Below are positions 8,501 through 20,500 of a stretch of DNA of 64,000 nt, one piece after another. This DNA is from Massilia sp. erpn (GTDB lineage Bacteria; Pseudomonadota; Gammaproteobacteria; Burkholderiales; Burkholderiaceae_D). The number at the start of each line of letters is the position of its first letter. Within the stretch, counting starts at the first letter, position 1. Below the pieces are notes generated by a model. The model was not told where the DNA came from. It saw only the letters and a program-made list of their open reading frames with translations, and did no database searches. Location of the stretch: contig NZ_CP053748.1 of NCBI RefSeq assembly GCF_024400215.1, forward strand, positions 4,526,001-4,590,000, given 5' to 3'. Both the position numbers and the translations under genes were made by a program.

Positions 8501-11500
8501 CGGTTGCCGTTCAGGTCGTAGGCGTAGGTCAGGGTGTACAGATCGTCCTTGACGGTGCGCAGACGGTTGTACATATCGTAGGTCATGACGTTGTTCTGCA
8601 GCCGCTCCGGGCGGCGCGGTGCATCGGCGGCGTAGCTTTGCTTCTCGCTCAGGCGGTTGCCGACCACGTCATAGGTATACGCCGTCGTCATCTTGGCGAT
8701 GTCGTCGTAGACTTCGACCAGGCGGCCATTTTCATAGCGGTAGGTGGTGCTGCCGTCGGCGCCGTTGGTGCGCTTGAGCTGCATCGACAACTTGCGGCCC
8801 GCGCCGTCGTAGGCATAACTGGTGGTGTTGCCGCCCAGGTCGGTGTAGCTCTTGATGGCGCCGTAGTTCTCCACCGTCCAGCGCATGGTCATGCCATTGG
8901 CATCGAGGCTGGCGCGCTTGTTGTGCATGCCGTCGTAGCGGGTAACGAGACGGTACAGGCCCGCCGTCATGGTGGCGACGGCATTGTTTTCCAGGTCGTA
9001 CTCGGTGGTGGAGGTGACGCCGGCGGCATCGGTGCTGCTGATTTTGCGGCCCAGCTCGTCGTATTCGAAGCTTTCCGTGAGCACGCGGGTCTCCTCATGC
9101 ACATCCTGGTTCCGGTCGCCATCCTTGATCCAGGATTTCACATCGTTGCTCAGCCACACCACCCGCAGCTTTTCCTGGCTCGAACTGCGGACCATATGGC
9201 CCAGCTGGTCGTAGGCATAGTTCTGCTGGACGTACCTGGATGTGGCCGTGTCCGCGTAGCGGCGCAGATAGGTGCGGTTGCCGAACAGGTCGTAGTCGCT
9301 TTTCACCAGGCCGCCATCGGCGTGGTATTCGCCGAGGATGTTGCCGTTGGTGTCGTAGGCATAGCCCGTGCCATTGCCGCGGGCATCGATGCTGGAGATC
9401 AGCCGGCCCAGTTGATCGTAGCCGGCGCGCGTAATGGCGACGGGCAGGCCGCCGAGGCCGCCGCTGCTCTGGGTCAGCTGCTGGTTGTTGTAATTGTAGG
9501 TGTAGGTGGTCTTCCAGTTCGGGTTGCGCGGATCCGAGATGCTCAGCACATTGCCCCAGCGGTCCACGGTCATGTTCGGCTGGTAGCGCTGCTGCATATC
9601 GAAGGTGGTGACTTTGAGCGTGCCCTGCGTGCGCAAATCGACCTTGCGTTCCTCGCCGACGGTCCTGGTGACCACGTCGCCGATGAGGGACATGGCTTTC
9701 AGCCAGGCGCTGTATTGTTCCAGCTTGGCTTGCGACTGCGTCAGGCTCAGGCTGACGCGGGCTACCTGGCCCGCGCGGGCGACAACCTTGTCCAGCTCGG
9801 TGGGACGGATGTCGAAGGATGCGACGGCGAAATAGTAGGTCGCCAGCAGCTTGCCATTGGTGCCGATCGATTTGACCAGGGCGGCAAGCTCGGTGGAATC
9901 GGCTTCGCGGCCAAAGCCGGCGCGGGCGAGGGCGGCGGCATATTGCTCCGGCGGGATGTTGCTGGAACCGATGCGGGCTTTGGCCTCCGGCGTGTTGAGC
10001 AGTTTTTCGACCCACACCAGTGCCGCATTATTGGGCTGCATGCGCTGGTTATAGTCGTTGAACAGTTCCTCCGCAGTCGGTTCCCGTCCCAGCAAGACCG
10101 CATACACCTGATGCGCGGTGAGCAGGGAGATGGTCTGCTGATTGAATCCCTGGTAGGCGGGCATTGCGAACCAGTCCGCCACGGCGCGCGCCTGTGTCGT
10201 ATTGGCCGCCAGCAGCGCCGCCATATCGGGATTGTCGATGTCCTGGCGCATGGCCGGCAGCAGGCCGGAAAACGCGGCTTGGACTTTGCCGAGGAAGGCG
10301 GCCGTTTCCTTGACGGGAGCGCCAATGGCCAGGCTGCGCGCATAGTCGAGCGCGACCTGGCCGCGGCTCTGGGTATCCAGCGCTTTGCGCCAGACGGTGG
10401 AGTCGGCGCCGGGAACGGCAACATCGCGGCCGTTGCGGTACAGAGTCTTTACCAGGTCGTCATAGCGGATCGAGCCGAGCTTGCTGAGCAGGAAGGTATC
10501 GGCAACCTGGGCCATGCTGGCGCCGCCCTCAAGCATGTGCAGCTGCAGTTTGAGCTCGGCCAGCGTGGGGGCTTTGCCGGTGACCACGATGAATACGCGG
10601 ACCAGGTCGGTGAGCTGGTTTGTCAGTACCGGCTCGGCATTGATTTGCTGGGCGATCCGGGTGCGGTTCACGTCGACGCGGTCGGCGCTGTCGCGGGCGC
10701 CGAGCAGGGAACCCAGCAAGGGCAGGGCGCTGCTCATGTTTTCGGCAACCGCAGCAATATCGGCGAACTGGGCCGCCGTCGCATGGACGGGTATGCCCAG
10801 TTCGAGTGCAATCGCCGCCTTGCGTTCGAGCGGCACCAAGGCTGCCGCCATGGCTTTGCCGGCGGCCACGGACAGCTGGTAGACCCGGATCGCGGCGGCC
10901 GCGGTGGCCGGGCCCGCCTGAGCTATCGGCAGATAGGCGGCGGCGAGCTCCCAGGCCAGCTCCGCGTCCTTGAGTGTTTTATAGGCGGTATCGTAAGCCT
11001 GTCTGGCTTGCGCACGGCGCGCGGCGATTTGGGCGTTGGCGTCGGCGAGGGCGCTGTCGTAGCTGTGGGTCTGCTCCTGCGCCACCGCCCGGATCTGGGC
11101 TTCCGCCGCCGTTACCTCGGCCGTAAATTCCTTGCGGTTGACGTTCACCTCGTCGGTCGCCGTCAGTTCGCGCTGGGCGCCCTTGTAGAACTCCCAGGCG
11201 ACATCTTCCGCCTTCGTCAACGGGGCCACGACCGCATTGGTGAGCCAGAAGTCAAGTGCCCCCGCTTCCGGTTCGCGGTGCAGTACCAGCTGGTAGAGAT
11301 GGCGGAAGAAAGCGCTCCGGTCGGTGAGCGGTGGCAGCAGCGGCGTCAGTACATCCAGCAGCGTGGTGGCGCCGCTGTCGACCTTGTCGAGCAAAGCGGC
11401 GAAGGCGGGATAGTCGAGCTTTTGGCTGAAGGTCACCAGCAAGTGGCTGAGCTTGGACAGGTTTTTGCTCGCCAGCAGTCTCAAGGCCGGTTCGATCGGA

Positions 11501-14500
11501 GTCTTGGCTTTTTCCAGGTCGGGGAAATCTGCCAGGCTCATGCGATTGGCGGCATCCAGTTCGGCCTGGCATTGCGGCACGGTGCTGGTCGCCTGCGCCG
11601 TGTTCTTCTGGGCCAGCTTGGCGGCCAGGTCGCGCCCGGCCAAGGCGGCTTCGTCGGTAAGGCCTGGTTGGCAGGCGAGCAGGTTGTCCAGCACGCGTTG
11701 CTCAAAACGCACCTTGGTGAGGTAATCGGCTTCCGTGGCATTGGTGCGTTCGGTCAGCGTGCCGATCATCTCGGCGGCCACCCAGCCCCGTGAACGGCCC
11801 TCCTGCTCGAGTGCCGTCAACCACCGCTGCTCGGTCTCGCCCATGGGGCGGCCCAGCACCTGCCGCGACAGCTGGTTAAGGAAGTCGCGGTTGCTCTGCG
11901 CCGGCGGGAACAGTTGCTCCCCTTCGCGCGAGGCCAGCATGCGCTCGGCGACGCCGTAGACGTCCAGGCCGTTCATGCGGAAGCCGGCCCAGAAGTTCAG
12001 GCCGTGCGGATCCAGCGGCAGTTGGCCCGCGTCGCTGCCGCGGTTCAGGATGCCGATGTACAGGCGGCTGATCTCGGTCATGAAGCGTTCGTTGGTCGCC
12101 GCCGCCTGCTTGATGGCGTCCAGCTGGGCAGCCTTGGCACTGTCCGCGACGGCCTGTTTCAACTCGGCCTCTTTGGCCAGCTGGGCCACGCTGCGCGCCA
12201 GCTCGACCGCATGCGGTGTTTGGGCCGCGAGGGTGCTCAAGGCTCCCGCGACGCGCTGCTGGAAGGCGATACGGCTTTGCAGGATGGCCAGTTTGTCGCT
12301 GTTGGCGTCGTCCACGGGATCGTAGAGGAAGGAGTTCAACAGCTTGACTGCCACCTGGGCCCGGCTTTCCAAGGTCGGGGCGGCCGCGCTCCAGTAGGCC
12401 AGGCTTTCAGCCGTGGGTTCGCGGTTTTGCATCTGGCGGAACAATTGGCGCACATAGGCTGCCGGCTTGTAGTCGTCGCGCGGGAAGAGTTTGCGGCCCT
12501 CCGGACTGTCCAGCATGCGCTGCGCGAAAGCCAGGTCGGTGGCGCCTTTGCTCATTTCCAGCGTCGTACCGACGATGCCGCCAAAGTCCAGGCCTTCGGT
12601 GCCGTTATTGGCCCGGTTCAACAGGCCGGCATACAGTGCGCTGGCACGCAACAGCGGCTGGGCCATGGCATTGGCCTGGCTTGCCGCCAGGGCGCTGGCG
12701 ACGGCATCGTTCGCCTGGAGCACCTGCGGGAGCAGGCCCAGGGTATTGGCGATATGGCTGGCGGCGCTGTTCAGCGCGTCCACCATGCGTCCGGCCGTTG
12801 TGTGGATTTCCTCTGCCCGGATGGCATTGGCGTAACGGATGGCACCGGCCTTGTCGCCCGAGGCCACCATTTGATTGATCTGGCGTGCATGCTCGCGGTC
12901 GTTGCCGCCCAGGTTGAGGCCGTAGAGCAGGCCGACGCTGGCCTTGTCGAACAGCAGCGTACGGGCTTCCGCATCCTCAGGCAGCGTGCTGAAGAGGATG
13001 GCGTCGACCATGGCCAGCGCCAATTCGCCCCTGGACTTGCCGGGCAACTGCGCCGCCCAGGGCGCAACTGCGGCGGGGGCAGCGTCGCGGCCGAAAGCGA
13101 TCTTGTAGAACCGCGTCACAAACTCGTTGTTGGAGAGGCTGGCGGGATATAAGCTGCTCTCGCCGCCCTCGATTTGCAGCATGGCGTCGGCGATGCGTTC
13201 CCAGCTGGTTCCAAGCTGCAGCGAATTCATCCATGCTTCCAGACCGATCTGGTCGGGCGCGCGGTTGAGCAGGACGGGATACAGCATGGCCAAGCGGCTG
13301 CGCTTCGCGTCCACCGAGTAGTAAGTATCGACGGTTTTGCTGGCATTGGCCAGATCATGCACGCTCTTGCTCTGGCTTTCAAGCACCCACGGGATGGTGT
13401 TGCTGGCCCCCACCATCACTCCCCGGTAATAGGCCAGCAGCAGCGCCGGGTCGGCCGGCGGCAGCGTGATTTTTGCGAAGACCAGTCCGGCCTGGAGTTT
13501 GCGGAACAGTGTGGCGCGCGCGGCGGCCAGATTGCCGTCCGGCGTGCTGCTGGCGACCCGTGTCGCCAGCGCCGTGACCAGGCTGCCGTGGCTGAGGTCG
13601 GGATAGGTGGCAGTCAGCCGGCCCAGTTCCCAGGTTTCCTCGACGGCGCTGGGCAGGCGCCCGGCCAGATTTTGATACACCAGCTTGATCAGGCGGCGGT
13701 TGTACGCGTCCGGATTGGACAACGGCCCCTCGGCCTGCAGCAAGCCCAGGGCTTCCGGCGTTTTCAAGATGTCGACGGCCAGGGCTTCAAGCGAGGCCCC
13801 GCCTTGCAACATGGCATAACGGCTGTCGAAGCTGGCCTTGTCTGGAACCCGGCCCAGCAGGCCGATGTACAGGTGCACCAGCTGATTGCGCTGGCGCTCG
13901 GTTGCCAATGCCTGGCTGATCGCGGCGTCAACCTGGTCCGGCTGGCTGTCGGCCAGCTGCATCAGACGGCTGGCCGTTTCCCGCTCATTGCCGCCGCCCG
14001 TGATTACGTAGCTGATCAGCACATCGATGCGCTTTTGCATCTGGGGGCGATAGTATTCCGACATTTCAGCCAGTACCACGCCGATTTCCTGCGGCTGCTT
14101 ATTGGCCCGCTCCAAGGCGGCGGTCCAGCGCGCCAGCTCCCGCAGCAAGGTGGGGTCATCCGATGGCGAGCGTTTCAGCATATTGCTCATCAGTTGCGTC
14201 ACCAGCTCCCGATTGCCGGTCGGGAGGGTGGTGGTGGCTTCCTGGCTCTGGAAGATGCCGAGGGCAAGCTGGCTCAGGGTCAAGCCTTTGTTGTAGCGGT
14301 CGGTCCAGAAATTGATACCGTCCGGCTCGGCCGGACGGTTCAGCATCATCAGATACAGGCCCAGGAGTTGCGCATGTTGCGGCACGGACTGGGTCACTGC
14401 GACCTTGACGGTGCCGCTTAGAATGCTGGCGCTGCCGAAGCCGGGCGCGAATTCGTAGCTGAGTTCGTAACCGTACTGTCCCGGCTCCAGACCGCCGGCA

Positions 14501-17500
14501 TTGAAGACGGGATAGCCGTCGAGTACATTGAGACGGTCGGCGGTTACGTCGACCCAGGCAGCCTTGGCCGGCAGGTAGAGGCGCAGCTTGGTGGTGGCAC
14601 CTTCCGGTACCTTATTGCCGAGAACGATCAAATCGTCGGCGCTACTGCCTTCATTGGCCGCTATCCGCACCCAGCGTTCACCGACGCGGCGCATGATGAA
14701 GCGCGTTTCCGCGATTTCGCGGCTGTCGATGACGTAACCAAGAGCGTTATACTGTTTTTCGCTACGCTGCACGTTCCCAAACTGCAAGACCTGCTTGGCA
14801 TCCGTCAGGCCCAGGAACTCATCCGCGTCGTTGCTATTGCTGCGGATCAGGGCCGTCCTTTGGCCAAAGGCATCGTACAGCGAGACCTTGTGGATGCCAT
14901 CGTCGGCGTTGCTGAGCCAAGCGCGTCCGGCCCGGTCATAGCGGGTATAGCTGATTTCCCGGTCGCCCAGCGCATCTTTCAGACGGGTGCTGGTCACCTC
15001 GCCAAAGCCGTTGTAGTTGGTGGTCTTGTCGATTTCGACTGCGGCTGTGCCATCCACCAGGTCGATATTGCCGGGGGTGCGTACCGAGGCCAAACGCCCC
15101 AGCTTGTCGTAGCCGTTGATCTGGTAGGCGATCTCCTCCCGCCCGGCATTGGTTACGCTGCGCCATTGCTTGGCGACGCGGCCAAAAATGTCATATGCAT
15201 AGTGAATGGCTTTACTGCTTTCGCCTTTGGCATAACGCACCGCATCCAGTACCTCCATGGCATGGCCGTTGAGGTCGAAGCGGGTAGCCGTCACGCGGTT
15301 GTCGGCCGAGGCGGCGTCGACCACGGTAGGCGGCGCCTGGGTGGAAGCGTCCAGCGCCGCTTTGGCGTACTCGATGTGCAGAACCGCGTTGCCGTAAATG
15401 TCGAGCTTGAACTCGGTGAGTTTGCTTTCGCGCTCATTCAACTGCTTGGCGATGGCGGTGACGCGGCCCAAGGCGTCATAGTAGGTGAAGGTGGCGTTTT
15501 TCAGCGCATCTTCGACCTTGATGGCGCGGCCCAGGGCGTCATAGGTGGTGGTCGTGGTCAGCGATTCTTTCTTATTACCCGTGGTCGCATCAACGAAACG
15601 CACCATCTCCTGCGTTTCGGTCAGCCGGTTATTGTTCTTATCGTAGGTATAGTTAAGTATGCGGTCTGTTTCGGAGCTGCTCGTGGGCTCGGACCAAGGG
15701 TTACTCCATTCGCTGCTATAGCCGGCAGAGAATTCTTTTTTTCGAATGAGATTTCCGGCCGCATCATAGCCGAAACGAGTCAGACCGCCGCTGTTGAGCT
15801 GGGCTATTTTAAAACCGCGTGTGTCATAGGCATAGAAAGTCTCTTTTGGGTTGCCCACGCGGGTTCCGTCCGCCGCGGCGCCATAGATGATTTCGCTCTT
15901 TAGCTCGCCGAAGGAGTTGTATTGGAACTCCGTGGTTCTGGCGGCTTCCACATACATGGGAGAGGTGGTTGACTGCTGGTCATAGGACCAGGCCAAGGGT
16001 TCCACCGTTTTTTGTAAGCGGCCAGCCTTGTCGTAGCTGGATTTGATGCTGCGATCCTGGGCCGTATCCAGGATCAGGTCGCGCTCGAAATCCGCCTCGG
16101 TTTGTCCTGCAGCCGAGCGCTGTGGCTGGTTGTAGCGTGTCAGCGTGGTGACTTCACCATAGGAATTGAGGTCATATTCAGTCACGTAGCCGAGTGCATC
16201 CTGGGCAAAGCGGACACGCCCCAGCTTGTCGTAGATCTTGTAGCTCAGTTTGCCGCCCACGTCCTCGTTGGACACGGCATTGCCAAATGCGTCGTAGCGG
16301 ACTTTGATGGAGCCCCTGCGCAAGCTATCGTTGCGCGAACCAGGGATACCACCGGCATCCACCTCGGCAGCCGGCAGGATCGTTTCAATCTGACGCCCCA
16401 CGCGGTCGTAGCGGTATTCCGTGACCCGTCCCAGCTCGCCGGCGGCGCCTTCCTCGCGCCGAATCAAATTGCCGAGCGCATCGTACTCCATCTTGGTGAG
16501 CATGCGGGCCGCAGCGCCTGCGCCCCAGTTGCCCATGCTGGTGGCCAACGCTTGGCTATAAACCTTGACCTCGGGACTCAGTTCGGAAACCAGGTGACCG
16601 GCAGTGTCATAGTTATACGTCCAGGTTTGCCCCAGTTTGTTGGTGAAGCTGGTTTTGCGGCCGAGCGCGTCGTAGGCATAGCTCTCGCTGTTCTGCATCG
16701 CATCGGTGGATTTGACCAGATTGCCTTGCGCATCGTACTCGAATGACTGAACGCGTTGATAAAGCTCTTCCGGATAGCTCGCGTTCGCTTTTGTAACCAG
16801 GGCCTCCATCTCAGCCGCGGTTTTGGGGAGGTTACTCATCCAGGGAAGGCCGGAACCGTCCATATACAGAACGGTCTTTACGGCTTGACCGAGCGCGTTA
16901 TAGCGGGTTTCCTTCACGTTATTTCCGAACGAGAAGCGCAGGCGCCCATTCAGATCGTAGAGATAACTTTCTGTACGGACAGGATCGCCATAGTAGCTAA
17001 CCGACTGCAGGTTGCCGCTCATGTCATAGCGTTTATCCGTCTGGCTTAACCCGTTGTTGGTCTTGATCAAGCGATTGACGAGGTCGTACTCGTTGGTGAC
17101 AACGCGGTCCTGGTCCGATGCAGGCGGGGTAAAACCGGCCGGAATGCTGTCGCCCAGACTGACTTTATCCTTGAAGCGGGTTTCCGTGAGCACGTTGCCC
17201 CGGCTATCGTAGCCGAATTGTGTGGCGGAGCCTTCGGCGTCGACGCTCAGGCGCACGCGGTTTTGGGCGTCGTAGGCAAACAAGGTACGGCGATCGGCGG
17301 CTGAAGCGGCTGCAGCAGTGCGCAGGTCGGCAGGCAGGTCGCTGCCGCGCAAGGGCGTGGCGTACTGGATCTTGCTGATGATATTGCCGAAGCTGTCGTA
17401 GCGCTGCGCAGCCAGCGACCATACTTTGACACCGCCTTCAACACGCTGCAGGGTCGCGGTGGCGACGGCGCGGTTCAAGGCATCGTAGCTGGTGCGGGTG

Positions 17501-20500
17501 ATGGAGTCGGCTTCGTCGGCAGCCGGGACGCCGGTCGTGAAGTCGGCGGCGTCGTTCAGCCAAAGGCTTTGCGCATAGGTTTTGCGCATGACGACGTTGC
17601 CGTGTTTATCGTATTCCTGGCTGCTGACCGACCAGGCGGTGGCCTTGGCCGCCGCGTCGTAGCGCTGCGAGGTGAGGGTGGACGTCAGGCGGTTGTCGGC
17701 ATCGTAGACGAAGCGCTGACGCAGGTCGTGTTCCAGGTCCGTCAATGCGGCTGCGATATCGGCGATGTCCGCAGCACTGGCGCGTTCCGCCTTGGCCGGA
17801 GTCAGGAGATTGGCGTAGGCGATGCGTTCAACGAGATTATCGCTGTCGTCATAACGGTTGTAGACCAGGGCGCCACGGCCGTCGATGGTAGCCAGTACGC
17901 GGCCGCCACGGTCGTAAATGGTGCGCAGGGAAATATCCAGGCTGCTGCGCGCGGTGCTGTTGGCGCTCACCAGCTTGCTGGCCATGCTGACCTCACCAAA
18001 GGCGTTGTAACTGGTGAGCGTGTGGTTTTTCAGCGCATCGGCGGTATCGATCCGCAGGCCACGCTTATTGTAGAGGTAGCTCTCTACGCTTTGGACGAAG
18101 GCGGGTTGGCTGGATACTCGTACGATCTCATCCACGCCCCCCTCGAAGCTATTCGGATCGTGCGCGCGGTTGTAGAGCGTCTTATCCTTCAGTTCGCCAA
18201 ATTCATTGTAGGTATAGCCGGTTATCCCCAACTGCAGGCCGGCCGGGTTGATGCTGAAGCGCAGGCGGCCTTTGATGTCGTAAACCACGGCCTCGCGGGC
18301 ATTCTTGACGTCCTTGTTCGGGAAGCCCGCCAGTTCCGCCAGCGCGGTTTTGCCGCGGCCGCCGACCAGGCCTTTGACGGTCTTATCCGCCAGTACGGTG
18401 TTGTAGCTGACTTTGACCGCAACCTGGCCGAAGACGTTGTATTGCAGGCCTTGTACGCGCCCGCCGGCATTGACGGTAAACAGCAGCCGGCCGGCATCGT
18501 CGTAGTAGAAAGTGTTGGCCTGGTCCTGGGTATCGTCGCGCAGGGCCGGTACCAGCGTTTGCAGCTCCTGGGCATCGCCACCGCTGAGCTTTGCCAGATC
18601 GGCGATGCCGATACGTTTGGCGTATTGCACCGTTTTGGTCAGTACGCCGTTGCTGTCGTAGCGATTCTCGCTGACCTCGCCCAAAGCGTTGACGGTAAAG
18701 CGCAGCTTGCCATGGCCGTCGTAGTGGAAGAGGGTACGGTTGCCGAGGGCGTCGCGCACGCTGGTGCGCTGCCCGGCGCTGTTGTAAGTGTAATTGACGG
18801 CATATTGCTGCCAGACGGACTCCAGCGACGCGCCGGGTGGCAACTGGCGCAGGCGCAGCGCACCTTCGGCATTGAGTTCGGAAATGACGCGGCCCTGGGC
18901 GTCATAACGGACCATCGTCATGCGGTCGGCGCCGCGTTCGATGCCGGTGATATTGCCGGCACCGTCATAGCTGAACTTCTGGTAGCTGCCGTCGGATTCG
19001 CTTTGCCGCAGCAGGCGTTTGCCTGCGCCATACTGAAAGTCGGTGACGCGGTCTTCAGCCGGGTTGGCATTGATTTGCAGCCCGGTCAAAGTATTGGCCG
19101 CCGGGTTTTTAACCTGATTGGCGTAGCGGATTTTTTTGACGACGTTGCCTTCGGTATCGTAGCGGAGTTCGGTGAGATAGGCGTCCGCGTCCACGGTACC
19201 GATCAGGCGGTCGTCGTTGTCGTAAATATTGTAGGTGTCGCGGTCGGCGCCGACGAGGCTGGCGGTCGGGGCCACGGGCGTGGTTGCATACGTTTTCAGC
19301 TGGGCGGGAGTCAGCGGCGCGATATAGGCCGTGCTGCGGATCAGCCGCGAAGCGCCGTCGTAGAAGCGGCGCGTGACATAGCCTTCGGCATCTACCGTGT
19401 CGAGGATGCGGCCGGCCGAATCGTAGCTGATGTAGCTGTGGCGGTCATAGGCATTCGCATTGCCGAAGCTTGAAGAGATCACGGGCACGCCAGGGGACGA
19501 CATCATATTGATGGCTGGAATCAGAACCGCGTAAACTGTGGTTTGCACCAACTGCCCCAGGGTGTTATAGATGTACCGGGTTCCGGTGCGGCTAGGATCG
19601 ATGGTGAAGATCAGGCGCCCGGCCTGATCGTAAAAGTTATAGCTGGTCAGTCCATTGGCATCGGTGCTGGAATGCAGGCGGCCATCCTTGTCGTAGACGT
19701 TGGTGATCTTGCTGTCGCCCGCATCGGCGGTGGTTTCGGTGGCGCTCAGAAGGCGGCCGGCCGTGTCGTAGGTCGAGGTCGTGCTGCGTACGGGGCGATT
19801 GGCGCCAGTCGGAGTGACGCTGACCGTGGTGGCGTTGCCGTTATAGGAGTAGATAGTGTTGCCATCATCCTTGCTCTGGCTGATGACGCGGCCCAGGCCG
19901 TCATAGGCGTAGTCGGCGGTCTTGCGCGTGCCGGCGTAGCTGGCCAGAATCTGGCCGCCATGATCGCGCACATAGCTTTGAACGACGGCAGCGCCGCCCT
20001 TGCCGTCTGCGCCCACCTCCGTATAGCTGGTGCTGGTGGTCAGCGTGCCGCGCGCATCGTAGGCATATTCCTGCAATTGCGCCTGGCTGCGGTCGGCGCC
20101 GGCGGCCCAATTGCTCAGCGCTTCCTCGCTGACGATCATGGCCGGGTCGGCGCTGGCAGAGTAGCTGCGGTCGTTGTACTGCCACTGCGCGCTGCGCTGG
20201 CCCAGGGCGTCGTAGCGGTATTCGGTGACCTTGCCTTCGGCGCTGAGCACAAAGCGCAGCTGGTTCTGGCTATTGTAGACATAGCGCGTGGTCATCGGCG
20301 CCGTCGATGCGTTGTCGCCGTCGGTATCGGCGACTTGATACGAGGTTTCGGCGGCCAGCAGATTATTGGCCGTGTAGCGGCGCGTGACCAGCAGGCCGGC
20401 GGAATCGCGGCGCGTCAGCCAGTTGCCGTTCTTGTCGTAGGTGTACTTGGTCTCGATGCCGCGAATATCGCTCATGCGCTCCAGGTTGCCGCTGGCGTCG

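Noticed and set aside
7141..11793. Long plus-strand open frame of 1550 codons opposite the first giant rhs
   Set aside because: It is the complement of YD-repeat codons, rich in Val/Gly/Ala/Asp, and recurs wherever the rhs core does. No domain or Shine-Dalgarno site was seen.
9780..14380. CRISPR-like or tandem DNA repeat in the DUF4214 arrays
   Set aside because: The periodicity exists at protein level only; DNA units are far too diverged and unequal in length.
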